Shown piece after piece: positions 16,150 through 24,837 of a DNA stretch of 64,000 nucleotides. This stretch comes from Halogranum amylolyticum. GTDB lineage: Archaea > Halobacteriota > Halobacteria > Halobacteriales > Haloferacaceae. The position numbers were made by a program, and so were the translations under genes. How positions within the stretch are numbered: position 1 is the stretch's first letter; the number at the start of each line of letters is the position of its first letter. Below the pieces are notes generated by a model. That model saw only the letters and a list, made by a program, of their open reading frames with translations, did no database searches and was not told where the DNA came from. The stretch is taken from NCBI RefSeq assembly GCF_900110465.1, contig NZ_FODV01000008.1:62001-126000 (forward strand), given 5' to 3'.

Positions 16150-18201
16150 ATGGTCCGTGGCGTCGTCTTCCTGGTTGTCCTCGCGACGCTCGCGGGTGCC
16201 GTCGCACCGGTCGCTGGCACCGCGCCGAGCGACGTCGACGCCGACCGGACGGCGCGGCTGACGCAGTCGTCGACGGCCGAGACGCTCGACCTGACGACGA
16301 CGTTCCGACTGACGCCGAAACGCCCAGGAGAGGTGGCCGTGGTACTCGAGTACGACGTCCCGAGTCGCGTCACCCGGGTCGAGACGCGCCTCCCGGCGAA
16401 CGCGACGGTCGTCTCCAGCGACGGGTTCACGCGGCAGTCGACGGGCCGATACCGCTGGCAGGGCGACACCGACCGGCCGAGGCTCACCTACCGGCTCTCG
16501 GTGAACGAGACGGCGAACGGCCGACTCCCGCTGGCCAGCGACGGGAGCTACCTCTTCGCCGACGTCGGCCCGTGGGCGCTGTTCCGCCGTCCCTCGGCGG
16601 GGACGCGCTGGGCGTGGCACGGGAGCGAGGTGTCGCTCACGCGGTCGACGACCGTCGACGGCGAGGGCGTCGTCGGCAGCGAGTTCGTCTTCCTCGGTGA
16701 GTACACCGACCACCGACGCGAAGCCGACGGACAACGGTTCCGACTCGTCGTCCCCGAGGCGGCACGGCTGTCGGCGGAGCCGTCGGCGATCCTCGACAGC
16801 TACGCCGACGCCTCTGATCGACTCCGCGTCGGCGAGCGCGACGATCGGGTGTTGGTCGTCGCGGCACCGACGGAGGGGATAGAGTGGGGCGTCCGCGGGC
16901 TCCACACCGGCGAGTCGGACATCTGGGTGCGGGACCACGAGTCGCTTTCGACGCCGAACAACGTCTGGCTCCACGAGTACGTCCACAGCCGGCAGTCGTA
17001 TCGGCCGGCGACGAAGATCAGGTGGCTCACCGAGGGGAGCGCGACCTACTACGCGGCCGCACTGACGCTCCAGCAGGGCCGAATCGGTTACAGCGAGTTC
17101 GCGGGGTGGCTCGCACTCGGCGGGAGAGATCCCTACGCGGAGACGGTGCTCGCGACGCCCACGACGTGGGGACGGGAGGGCCACTACCACAAGGGAGCGC
17201 TTGTCGCGGGCTATCTGGATTACCGCATCCGCGTCGCTTCCGACGGTGAGGCGTCGCTCGACACGGTGCTCGCGGCGACGAACGATCACGAGGGGACCGT
17301 CACCGCCGAGCGGTTCTGGAGGTTCGTCGGCGACGCGGGCAACGCGTCGGTCCGCGAGGACGGAACACGGTACGCGACGACGCGAAACGCCCCGTCGACG
17401 TGGACGCACCCCCAGCACGTCGACGCGTTCGGCCCGTTCCCGCCGCACGTCGACGCGCGGTTCACAGTCGACCCGTCGACGCCGGCGCGCGTGACCGGAC
17501 CGTACCGGAACGGGACCGTCACGCGCGCCGGCGTCGTCCTCGTGCCGAACGAGACGCTCGAACTCCCGGTCGACGTGACCAACGACGGCGGCAGTCGAGG
17601 GTCGTACGACGTGGCGGTTCGCACCGATGGGCAGGTCGTCGAGCGACTCACGGGCGAACTCGACTCGGGAGAGACGGCGACCGAGACCGTCGGTCGGACG
17701 TTCGAGACGACGGGGACCTACACGCTCACGGTCGGCGAGGAGCGGTACACCGTGTTCGTCCGCGACCCAGCGGAGGCGCAGGTCGTCGACCTGTCGGCGA
17801 CGCCGCTCCGGGTCCGTGCGGGCGAGGAAGTGACCGTGCGAGCGACGGTGAGGAACCCCGAGTCGCGTCCGGCGGCGACGACGGTGACGGTCAGACTCGA
17901 CGAGGAGGTCGTCTCCCGCCAGCGGGTGCGTGTCGACGCCGAGAGCGAGACCACCGTGTCGACGACGGTGATGCCGTCGATCCCGGGGACGTACCGGCTC
18001 GACGCGGGTGGGCCGACGACGATACTCGTCGACGTCGTCGCCGCGACCGACGGGACGGCGGCCGCCGTCGACGAGGGAGCGACCTCGGCGGCGGGCGAGT
18101 CGTCGACGACGACGCCCGGGTTCGGATGGGTCGTCACGCTGTTCGCCGCGGTCGTCGGGATTGTCGTGACTCTCGTCGCGGCGAGGTGGCGGACGCGGTG
18201 A
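16150..18201 (+). CDS. Membrane-anchored gluzincin metallopeptidase with CARDB-like domains
   Basis: A 683-residue exported protein: signal peptide at 1-23 (VVFLVVLATLAGAVAPVAG), an N-terminal beta domain, then HEYVH at 275-279 and WLTEGSATYYA with the third ligand Glu295. HExxH followed about 16 residues later by an E-G/SA segment is the gluzincin zinc site. After the peptidase come two Ig-like/CARDB-type domains (about 440-645, with NPESRPAATTVTVRLDEEVV) and a C-terminal anchor helix (GWVVTLFAAVVGIVVTLVAA, about 658-677) ending in WRTR. It should face outside. The substrate is unknown; it may be a surface protease of the M61-like group. It stands alone, convergent with the rhodanese gene. 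Confidence 0.82.
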   Translation: MVRGVVFLVVLATLAGAVAPVAGTAPSDVDADRTARLTQSSTAETLDLTTTFRLTPKRPGEVAVVLEYDVPSRVTRVETRLPANATVVSSDGFTRQSTGRYRWQGDTDRPRLTYRLSVNETANGRLPLASDGSYLFADVGPWALFRRPSAGTRWAWHGSEVSLTRSTTVDGEGVVGSEFVFLGEYTDHRREADGQRFRLVVPEAARLSAEPSAILDSYADASDRLRVGERDDRVLVVAAPTEGIEWGVRGLHTGESDIWVRDHESLSTPNNVWLHEYVHSRQSYRPATKIRWLTEGSATYYAAALTLQQGRIGYSEFAGWLALGGRDPYAETVLATPTTWGREGHYHKGALVAGYLDYRIRVASDGEASLDTVLAATNDHEGTVTAERFWRFVGDAGNASVREDGTRYATTRNAPSTWTHPQHVDAFGPFPPHVDARFTVDPSTPARVTGPYRNGTVTRAGVVLVPNETLELPVDVTNDGGSRGSYDVAVRTDGQVVERLTGELDSGETATETVGRTFETTGTYTLTVGEERYTVFVRDPAEAQVVDLSATPLRVRAGEEVTVRATVRNPESRPAATTVTVRLDEEVVSRQRVRVDAESETTVSTTVMPSIPGTYRLDAGGPTTILVDVVAATDGTAAAVDEGATSAAGESSTTTPGFGWVVTLFAAVVGIVVTLVAARWRTR

Positions 18202-18285
18202 GTCCGGGGCGCGAACCGGAGAACAGCGAGCGGGGAGCGAAAAGCGAGACGAGTCCGAGAACGCGAGAGAGGGGAGGGAGACCGC

Positions 18286-18645
18286 TCAGAACGGCGCGTC
18301 GGGTCCCTCGTCGGCCGTCGCCTGTTCGACGTCGGTCTCGAGGTCGCCCGACCAGGCGTCGAGTCCGCCGGCCATGCTGTCGACGCGGGCCTCGCCGGTT
18401 CCCTCGTAGGACTTGATGAGTCGGGCCGCCTGGACGCTCGCCTGTCCGTGAGGGCAGACGGTGACAATGTGGTCTGCACCCTCGAGCGACGCGATGCGGT
18501 TGGGGAGTTCGTTGAAGGGGACGTTCTCGCTGCCGGGGATATGTCCCCGAGAGAACGACGCCGGTTGGCGGATGTCGACGATTCGGGGTGGGGCGTCGCT
18601 CCGAAGGAGTTCTTCGACCTCCTCGGGGGAGATTTCGCCGTCCAT
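18286..18645 (-). CDS. Rhodanese-like sulfurtransferase
   Basis: A 119-residue single-domain rhodanese. The active-site loop is CPHGQAS with the nucleophile Cys64; upstream are the VDIRQPASFSRGHIPGSENVPF substrate-site block (about 23-44) and downstream GGLDAW near 92-97. Single-domain rhodaneses carry persulfide sulfur for thio-modification or detoxification. It is the last gene of a same-strand run from RimI to here, but gaps of 37 bp or more make a strict operon uncertain. There is no partner (Moe, TusA) nearby to specify a role. Confidence 0.9.
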   Translation of the reverse strand: MDGEISPEEVEELLRSDAPPRIVDIRQPASFSRGHIPGSENVPFNELPNRIASLEGADHIVTVCPHGQASVQAARLIKSYEGTGEARVDSMAGGLDAWSGDLETDVEQATADEGPDAPF

Positions 18646-18682
18646 ACAGGCACCAAACGACCGAGGTGGATAAGTGCCTCGC

Positions 18683-19252
18683 CTACAGCAACCCTTCGTC
18701 CTGGGCGAGCAGGATCCCCTCGACCGTCGCGTCGTTGGTCGGTGACGCGCGAGCGACGTCGAGCGCCTCGTCGACCGGGATCGACCGCGGCGTCAGGAAC
18801 TCGTTGGAGTCGAGTTCGCGCTCGCCGAGTTCGAGCCCCTCGGCGAACACGAAGCCGCGGCGGTGCCGGAGCAGCCCGGTCGAACACCAGAACTCCTGCA
18901 GCAGCGACGTGCTCGACGGGTCGAAGCCGGTCTCCTCGCGGAGTTCGCGTGCGGCGGCGGCCGTGAACGACTCGCCGCCCTCGACGATGCCGGCGGGAAG
19001 TTCTAGTTGCGTCTCGCGGATGGTCGGCCGGTACTGTTCGACGAAGAGCACCTGCCCGTCGGTGACGGCGACGACGACGACAGCCGTCGCGAGTTCGGCC
19101 CAGTAGTACTTCTTCCGACTCCCGTCGGGCTGTTCGACGAGGTCGTAGCCGCCGGTGAACCAGCCCGTCTCGTACTCGACTTGCGAGTCGAGGACGGGCC
19201 ACTCGGGGTCGGGAAGCTGTTCGTGTCGACGGCCGTCTGACTGCTCGCTCAT
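18683..19252 (-). CDS. Nudix hydrolase, ADP-ribose pyrophosphatase-like
   Basis: A 189-residue Nudix protein. The Nudix box is complete: GGESFTAAAARELREETGF (about 93-111) with the REL-EE-G core. The preceding EQYRPTIRETQLELPAGIVE block is typical of ADP-sugar and NADH-type Nudix enzymes (NudF group). It probably hydrolyses ADP-ribose or a related nucleotide sugar in the cytosol. Its ATG overlaps the stop of the upstream small membrane-protein gene by 4 bp. Confidence 0.88.
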   Translation of the reverse strand: MSEQSDGRRHEQLPDPEWPVLDSQVEYETGWFTGGYDLVEQPDGSRKKYYWAELATAVVVVAVTDGQVLFVEQYRPTIRETQLELPAGIVEGGESFTAAAARELREETGFDPSSTSLLQEFWCSTGLLRHRRGFVFAEGLELGERELDSNEFLTPRSIPVDEALDVARASPTNDATVEGILLAQDEGLL

Positions 19253-19635
19253 GGGTGGACGACTTCGACACGGTAGCGCTCGCCCTTATACTCCACGAGG
19301 ACGGCGTCGCCGTCGCGGGCGTCGGGGTTCTGGACGACGAGCGAGTCGAACTCGTCGAACGGCGAGTGGGTGAACGACCCCTTCAGACCGAGCGGCCCCT
19401 TCCGGTAGCCGTCCGATCGGCCGTCTTCGAGCGCCCCCGTCAGGTAGGGGTAGCGCCGGGCCGAGACGTTGCTGACGTCGACCGTCTCGACCGACTCGTT
19501 CGTCCTGTCTGCTGTCTCGGCGGTCAGATAGTACGGATCGCCCGTCCCGAGATAGCTCGGCAACGCGCCGAGCGCCAGCAGGGCGACGACGACGAGACCG
19601 ATACCGACGAGGAGATTTCGCGTTACGCGTCGCAC
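19249..19635 (-). CDS. Membrane-anchored hypothetical protein
   Basis: A 128-residue protein with one N-terminal transmembrane helix (NLLVGIGLVVVALLALGALP, residues 7-26) and an extracytoplasmic-looking beta domain containing YYLTAETADRTNESVETVDV and RYRVEVVHP at the end. There are Asn-x-Ser/Thr sequons in the exported part (NES at about 46, NVS at 54), compatible with N-glycosylation. It is translationally coupled to the downstream Nudix gene. No family is recognised; it is haloarchaeal in style. Confidence 0.75.
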   Translation of the reverse strand: MRRVTRNLLVGIGLVVVALLALGALPSYLGTGDPYYLTAETADRTNESVETVDVSNVSARRYPYLTGALEDGRSDGYRKGPLGLKGSFTHSPFDEFDSLVVQNPDARDGDAVLVEYKGERYRVEVVHP

Positions 19636-19686
19636 GGGTGGAGTTGGGGAGCGGTGGGTATGGTGGTTTCGACCGCCAGCGAGAGA

Positions 19687-20109
19687 CTACTCCTCGAACG
19701 CCGGTCGATAAATCCGACCGAACGCCTGTCGCCGGAGCGTCCCCACGGCGGCGTCGCGCTCCTTCTGGTAGGTCGCGGCCACGGCCGTCTCCGCGAAGGG
19801 GGCAGCGTGCCAGACGACGTTGTCGACGTTCTCGCTACCCGTCTCGTGGATCTCGTAGTCGGGGTGGCTCTCCCGCCACTCGTCGAACGCCGCTCGGTCG
19901 CCGACGTGAACCTCCAAGAGCGAGGCGAACAGCGCGTCGCGGGCCGTCTCGACGACGTCACTCGTCACGCGGTCGCGGTACTCCTCGCGGTCGAACGCCA
20001 TCGCCCGCACCGTCTCGCGGACGACGACCTGAGCGGCGGGACCGGCGTCTGCGTAGGCGTCGCTCGCCTCCTCGATCGTCTCGGGTGCGTAGACCCCCTC
20101 TGTCTCCAT
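19687..20109 (-). CDS. Conserved haloarchaeal protein (DUF5809-like)
   Basis: A 140-residue acidic protein without membrane segments. Text such as METEGVYAPETIEEASDAYA and ENVDNVVWHAAPFAETAVAATYQKE resembles the DUF5809 family, which is found in haloarchaea beside DUF5810; the next gene upstream is DUF5810-like, which supports the assignment. Several helices alternate with a strand-rich centre. Function is unknown. It lies 54 bp from the DUF5810-like gene on the same strand. Confidence 0.75.
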   Translation of the reverse strand: METEGVYAPETIEEASDAYADAGPAAQVVVRETVRAMAFDREEYRDRVTSDVVETARDALFASLLEVHVGDRAAFDEWRESHPDYEIHETGSENVDNVVWHAAPFAETAVAATYQKERDAAVGTLRRQAFGRIYRPAFEE

Positions 20110-20163
20110 GTTCGGGTGGTCTCGCGCGCGACGCTTACACCTTTCCGTCTCTCGGTTCGGTGG

Positions 20164-20577
20164 CTACTGCTCGTCGTCGTCGGCCGCGTCCGTCTCGGCG
20201 GGGTCGTCCGCGGCGTCCTCGTCGCCCGCCATCATCTGCTCGGTGAGTTCCTGTGCCTCGCGGAGCACCTGCTGGGTCTCGCCGTCGAGGTTCCCCCCCT
20301 GCCGGATAGCCGGACCGCCGCGACCGCCGGCGTGGTCGTGCGGGTGGTCGTGTCCGTCGGTCGTGTCCTCGAACACTTCCTCGAAGTCCCGCTCGTCGGC
20401 GTGGTCGACGACGCGGTCGGCGAGTTCGGGAGCGTTCAGCTCGCTCCAGCCGTCGACGTGGTCGTCCAGCCACGTCTCGTGGTCCTCGTGGCGGAGCAGC
20501 GCCGTGAACGCCAGATGGTTGGCGAGATGCTTCCCGTCGCGCTGTGGCACGTCGCAGACCGGGCAGGCGTATCCCAT
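20164..20577 (-). CDS. Conserved haloarchaeal zinc-finger protein (DUF5810-like)
   Basis: A 137-residue protein beginning MGYACPVCDVPQRDGKHLANH: a CPxC pair and a following H..H form a C2H2-like metal site (Cys5, Cys8, His17, His21). A second His-rich patch (DGHDHPHDHAGG) lies in the middle and the tail is a long acidic run. I chose the ATG at 20577 because the preceding residues in frame are Arg/Cys-rich and unlike the family. Its neighbours are DUF5809-like and RimI genes on the same strand. Confidence 0.8.
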   Translation of the reverse strand: MGYACPVCDVPQRDGKHLANHLAFTALLRHEDHETWLDDHVDGWSELNAPELADRVVDHADERDFEEVFEDTTDGHDHPHDHAGGRGGPAIRQGGNLDGETQQVLREAQELTEQMMAGDEDAADDPAETDAADDDEQ

Positions 20578-20635
20578 ACGCGCCGTTCGACACCGAGAGA
20601 CAAAAGGAGCGCGCACTCCGAGCCCGTCGGCGGCG

Positions 20636-21175
20636 TCACCTGTCGTTGCCGTCGGCGTCGACGGCGACGTCGAGATCCGGGCCGGCCGGCGTCCCCGTCG
20701 CCCACTCGTCGAGGTCGAGCACCATCACGAGCGCCGCCTCGCCGTCCTGATAGTAGCGGGGGACGCGTCGCATCGGTTCGAACCCCTCGTCGCGGTAGAG
20801 CGCGAGCGCCGGGTCGTTGCTCTCGCGGACCTCTAGTTTGACGAGGCCGACGTCGTCGACGAACAGGTCCGTGAGCGCTCGGTTCAGTAGCGTCCGGCCG
20901 ATGCCCTGTCCGCGGGACTCCGGGTGGACCGCGAGGTCCTTGATGTGGCCGATGTCCCGGCCGTAGTTCGGGACGACGTCGGCGACGGTGTAGCCGAGGA
21001 CGACGCCGTCGCGTTCGGCGAGGAGAAACCCCGACTCGTCGAGGAACTGCTCGAAAGCGGCGTACGGCCACGGTTGGGAGAAGCACTGCTTCTCGATGCG
21101 GAAGACGTCCAGCAGATCCGCGCGCTCGACCTGCCGGATGGAGAGCGGCCGACTGTCCGCGGGAGCAGTTGTCAC
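20636..21175 (-). CDS. rimI: Protein N-acetyltransferase RimI/Ard1-like (GNAT)
   Basis: A 179-residue GNAT acetyltransferase. The acetyl-CoA pyrophosphate loop HPESRGQGIGRTLL (about 83-96, R-G-Q-G-I-G) is intact, as are the EKQCFSQPWPYAAF start and the C-terminal ESNDPALALYRDEGFEPMRR block typical of RimI and archaeal Ard1. It acetylates N-termini of ribosomal or general proteins. The C-terminal extension after LDLDEW is acidic. The gene is divergent from the hypothetical gene at 21364, with 188 bp between starts. Confidence 0.9.
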   Translation of the reverse strand: MTTAPADSRPLSIRQVERADLLDVFRIEKQCFSQPWPYAAFEQFLDESGFLLAERDGVVLGYTVADVVPNYGRDIGHIKDLAVHPESRGQGIGRTLLNRALTDLFVDDVGLVKLEVRESNDPALALYRDEGFEPMRRVPRYYQDGEAALVMVLDLDEWATGTPAGPDLDVAVDADGNDR

Positions 21176-21363
21176 GGGCCGACGTTAGCACTTCACCGCT
21201 AAAAACGGTGCGGCTAGACGACTCGACGTCCGTTCCGTGGTATCCCCGGCCTACCGTCGGTACGGAGTGTGTACGACACACACAGTCACTCCAGAGTTAT
21301 ACCGGCGACCGTCGTCGTCTCAAGACGAGAACGACGGGTCGACGACCCGCACTCACCGACCAC

Positions 21364-21993
21364 ATGCCCTCCACACTGCGAGAGACGGCCACTGGATTCG
21401 CCCGCACCGGAGACTGGCTGGACGTCGTCGAACACGGCGAACACGTCTCCTGTGCGCTCGTCGAACTGGACGCGATTCGAGACGACTTCGCCGACTCGGT
21501 CGCCGCGTGGGAACGCTGGCGGCCGAAGGCAGACGAACGACTCCGTCGCGACGTCGGCGTCCGCACCGCCGACCACACGAGCGGCCACGGCGACGACACC
21601 GAGCGGGACCCCCGCTGGCGACGGGGACTCCGTCGCGTCGAGCGGTTCCTCTACCTCCACGTCATGACGCTCGTCTCGCCGTACTACTTCGACACGCCCC
21701 ACCTCCACGCGAGCATCGACCGCCACGACTCGCTGCGTCGACGACAACGCTACCGACTCGACATCTCCGTCGTCGACGACGACCTCCGTGCTCGGATGCG
21801 CGAACTGCTCTACGAGTACGAGACGTCGGTGCCCCGGTGGCATCTCGCCGCCGCGAAGACGACCGAGACGGTCGTCGCCGCCGAGGGTCACGACCTCTCG
21901 CCGCGAGAGGAGACGGACGCCACCGACGCGCCGCTCCAACACGCGGTCAACCTCTCGCAACTGCAGCGAGCACACGCCCCGGCCGACGACTGA
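21364..21993 (+). CDS. Conserved haloarchaeal hypothetical protein
   Basis: A 209-residue soluble protein rich in Arg, His and Asp. Long helices are predicted at about 25-65 and 90-150. A distinctive centre reads FLYLHVMTLVSPYYFDTPHLHASID. There are no Cys clusters, signal peptide or membrane helix. The ATG at 21364 is preferred because the upstream in-frame codons are in the divergent promoter region. No function can be proposed; neighbours are rimI and the convergent aconitase gene, 87 bp downstream. Confidence 0.65.
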   Translation: MPSTLRETATGFARTGDWLDVVEHGEHVSCALVELDAIRDDFADSVAAWERWRPKADERLRRDVGVRTADHTSGHGDDTERDPRWRRGLRRVERFLYLHVMTLVSPYYFDTPHLHASIDRHDSLRRRQRYRLDISVVDDDLRARMRELLYEYETSVPRWHLAAAKTTETVVAAEGHDLSPREETDATDAPLQHAVNLSQLQRAHAPADD

Positions 21994-22080
21994 GTGCGAA
22001 CGGAGGATGGAGCAGCGCGCGAACGCTGGCGCTCACAGCGCAGCGTCGAAAAAATGGGGACGGTCGTCGGTGCAGGAGAC

Positions 22081-24054
22081 TCAGTCGTCTGCGGGTGCAG
22101 CGCCGGAGTCGGACTCGTACTGCTGTTTCGTCCACGAGAGCTTGCCACCGGCGGCGAGGATCTTGCGCTCGCGCTCGGAGGCCTTCAACGTGGCCGTCGC
22201 CTCCCAGTCGTCGTTCACGCGGACCGTGAACTCTTCGGCACCGGACTCGACGGCGTCGGCGACGTCGTCGACGATCTCGACGTCGTCACCCTGCTCGATC
22301 TTCTCGTACGTCTCCTCGTCGATGGTGAGGGGAACGATACCGAAGTTGAACAGGTTCGCCTTGTGGATGCGGGCGAACGACTGTGCGAGGACGCCCTCGA
22401 TGCCGAGGTACATCGGGCACATCGCGGCGTGCTCGCGGGAGGAACCCTGCCCGTAGTTCTCGCCGGCGACGAGGAAGCCGCCGTCGGCGTCCGCGGCGCG
22501 CTGGGCGAACGTCTCGTCGACGCGCGAGAGCGTGAACTCCGAGAGCCGCTCGATGTTCGAGCGGAACTTGAGGATGTCCGACGTGGCCGGGATGATGTGG
22601 TCCGTCGTGATGTTGTCCTCCATCTTCAGCAGCGCCTCGCCCTCGATGTCGGCGGCGAGCGGGTCCTTCAGCGGGACGTTGCCGATGTTGGGGCCCTTGA
22701 TGAGGTCGTCGTCGATGGCCTCGTCGGGCGTGATGATGTCGGACTTCGAGCCGTCGTACTTCTCGGGGAGCTCCATGCCGGGCGCCTCGAGGTCGCCGAG
22801 TTCGTCGGCGAGGTCACGCGGGTCGACGATCTCGCCCTTGATGGCGGCAGCAGCCGCGACTTCCGGCGAGCAGAGGAAGACGGAGTCGTCCTCGATGCCG
22901 GAGCGACCCTCGAAGTTGCGGTTGAACGTGCGCAGCGAGACGGAGTCGGAGGCGGGGACGTGGCCGATACCGATACACGGTCCACACGTCGCCTCGGAGA
23001 CGTTGACGCCTGCGGCCATCATCTCGGCGGTCCAGCCCTGGCGGGCGAGCATCTCGCTGGCCTGCTTCGAACCGGGTGCGACGATCATCTCGATGTGCTT
23101 CGCGATCTCGCGGTCCTTGACCATCTTCGCGGCCGGGAGGACGTCCTCGTAGCCGCCGTTGGTACAGGAACCGACGATGACCTGCTCGACGCGCTCGCCC
23201 TCGACTTCGCGGACGGGAACGACGTTGTCCGGCATCGACGGCTTGGCGATGAGTGGTTCGAGGTCGGCGAGGTCGATGACGACCTCGTCGGCGTACTCCG
23301 CGTCCTCGTCGGCCGAGAGTTCGACGTACTCGTCGCCGCGGCCCTGGCGCTCCAGGTAGTCTTTCGTCTTCTCGTCGGTCTCGAAGAGAGAGGACGTCGC
23401 GCCGAGTTCGGTCCCCATGTTGGTGATGGTGGTCCGCTCGGGGACGGTAAGCGACTCCGCACCCTCACCGGTGTACTCGAAGACCTTGCCGACGCCGCCC
23501 TTCACGCTGAGGCGACGGAGCATCTCGAGGACGATGTCCTTGGCGGTCGCCCACTCGGGGAGCTCGCCTTCGAGTTTGACGTTGACGACTTCCGGCATCT
23601 CGACGTAGTACGCGCCGCCACCCATGGCGACGGCGATGTCGAGGCCACCCGCACCGATCGCGAGTTCGCCGAGGCCACCGGGCGTCGGCGTGTGGGAGTC
23701 CGACCCGAGCAGCGTCTTGCCGGGGGCGGCGAAGTTCTCCTTGTGGACGTTGTGACAGATACCGTTGCCCGGACGGGAGAAGTAGGCACCGTACGTGCCG
23801 GCTGCCGAGCGGAGGAAGCGGTGGTCGTCCGTGTTCTTGAAGTCGAACTGGTAGGTCTGGTGGTCACAGTACTGCGCGGCGAGCTCCGTCTGGACCTCGT
23901 CGAGGTCGAGCGCCTCGAACTGCAGCCAGACCATCGTTCCGGTCGTGTCCTGTGCGAGTACCTGGTCGATCTCGATACCGATCTCCTCACCCGGCGTGAG
24001 GTCGCCCTCGACGAGATGATCGTCGAGGATTTTCTCTGTGAGCGTCTGTCCCAT
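22081..24054 (-). CDS. acn: Aconitate hydratase
   Basis: A 657-residue aconitase that isomerises citrate and isocitrate in the TCA cycle and carries a [4Fe-4S] cluster. The cluster Cys are in GSCTNGGYED and ATCGPCIGIGH (CxxC). The swivel domain with GENYGQGSSREHAAMCP (about 535-551) is at the C-terminus. This is the shorter archaeal/AcnX-like mitochondrial-type organisation. I chose the ATG at 24054 (MGQTLTEKILDDHL) rather than an upstream Met because a TATA box lies about 30 bp before it. It is monocistronic, convergent with the hypothetical gene and divergent from the dUTPase gene. Confidence 0.95.
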   Translation of the reverse strand: MGQTLTEKILDDHLVEGDLTPGEEIGIEIDQVLAQDTTGTMVWLQFEALDLDEVQTELAAQYCDHQTYQFDFKNTDDHRFLRSAAGTYGAYFSRPGNGICHNVHKENFAAPGKTLLGSDSHTPTPGGLGELAIGAGGLDIAVAMGGGAYYVEMPEVVNVKLEGELPEWATAKDIVLEMLRRLSVKGGVGKVFEYTGEGAESLTVPERTTITNMGTELGATSSLFETDEKTKDYLERQGRGDEYVELSADEDAEYADEVVIDLADLEPLIAKPSMPDNVVPVREVEGERVEQVIVGSCTNGGYEDVLPAAKMVKDREIAKHIEMIVAPGSKQASEMLARQGWTAEMMAAGVNVSEATCGPCIGIGHVPASDSVSLRTFNRNFEGRSGIEDDSVFLCSPEVAAAAAIKGEIVDPRDLADELGDLEAPGMELPEKYDGSKSDIITPDEAIDDDLIKGPNIGNVPLKDPLAADIEGEALLKMEDNITTDHIIPATSDILKFRSNIERLSEFTLSRVDETFAQRAADADGGFLVAGENYGQGSSREHAAMCPMYLGIEGVLAQSFARIHKANLFNFGIVPLTIDEETYEKIEQGDDVEIVDDVADAVESGAEEFTVRVNDDWEATATLKASERERKILAAGGKLSWTKQQYESDSGAAPADD

Positions 24055-24081
24055 AACGTCCGTTGGTCGTTCCTCTGCGGA

Positions 24082-24088
24082 TATAAAT
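24082..24088 (-). promoter_or_regulatory. TATA box of the aconitase gene
   Basis: On the minus strand the sequence reads ATTTATA, centred about 26 bp upstream of the expected transcript start near 24059, five bases before the ATG. A short leader is normal for haloarchaea. Confidence 0.7.
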
Positions 24089-24231
24089 CCCGCGTGTTTC
24101 CGTTCCAATTACCGTGTGAAATAAGCGCTGTCCGGCAATTTTCGCGCGTGGTTCTAAACTAACTCGTGTCTGAGTTGTAATCCTCTGCAACGAGTCAGCA
24201 GTTTTTTCGTCGGGTGAGTGGACGAACGACC

Positions 24232-24711
24232 ATGTACAAAGCCGGGTCGTTCGTCGCAGAACACGTCAGTCCGCTCACCGAAGCGCAGATCCAGCCCAAC
24301 GGCGTCGATCTCACGCTCGACGCCGTCTTCGAGCAGCGCGACCCTGGCCGCATCGGCGTCGACGGGAAGGAGATCGGCGAGCGGCAGGCCGTCGAACGGG
24401 AGGAACGGGACGAAGGAACCGACTCGTACTACCTGCCGGCGGGTGGCTACATCGTCCGCTACGCGGAGACGGTCCACATCCCCGAGGGTCACGTCGGCTT
24501 CATCTACCCGCGGTCGTCGCTGATGCGGAACTCCTGTATGCTCAACACCGCCGTCTGGGACGCCGGCTACGAAGGGCGAGGCGAAGGACTGCTCCAGGTG
24601 CACCACGACGTCGAACTCGAACGCGACGCCCGGATCGCGCAGTTGGTGCTCGCCGAGGGGAGCCACGACGACGCCTACGACGGGAGCTATCAGGGCGAGA
24701 ACCTCGAGTAG
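24232..24711 (+). CDS. Deoxyuridine triphosphatase / dCTP deaminase family
   Basis: A 159-residue trimeric-dUTPase fold protein. Key blocks are QPNGVDLTLD (about 21-30), the uridine/phosphate-binding IYPRSSLMRNSCMLNTAVWDAGYEG block (about 94-118) and the closing VLAEGSHDDAYDGSYQGE tail. This arrangement is the archaeal dCTP deaminase/dUTPase subfamily and removes dUTP (or dCTP) to keep uracil out of DNA; sequence alone does not separate monofunctional from bifunctional members. I chose the ATG at 24232 because MYKAGSFV starts the first strand. Confidence 0.88.
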   Translation: MYKAGSFVAEHVSPLTEAQIQPNGVDLTLDAVFEQRDPGRIGVDGKEIGERQAVEREERDEGTDSYYLPAGGYIVRYAETVHIPEGHVGFIYPRSSLMRNSCMLNTAVWDAGYEGRGEGLLQVHHDVELERDARIAQLVLAEGSHDDAYDGSYQGENLE

Positions 24712-24837
24712 TCGACGTGTCTGCACGGCGAGACTGTCACCCCGGTCGATCACGTCCCGAAGTCATCTCTTTTCGGACAGTCTAGCCACAATCAAGCCCT
24801 CAGCGAGCGATATCTCTCTTCGGAGGAGGGAGACACA

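Noticed and set aside
21994-24162. Long plus-strand open frame opposite aconitase
   Set aside because: Mirror frame of a GC-rich gene; no family text, and aconitase motifs are all on the minus strand. The same holds for the long plus-strand frame opposite mutS (8891-10267).
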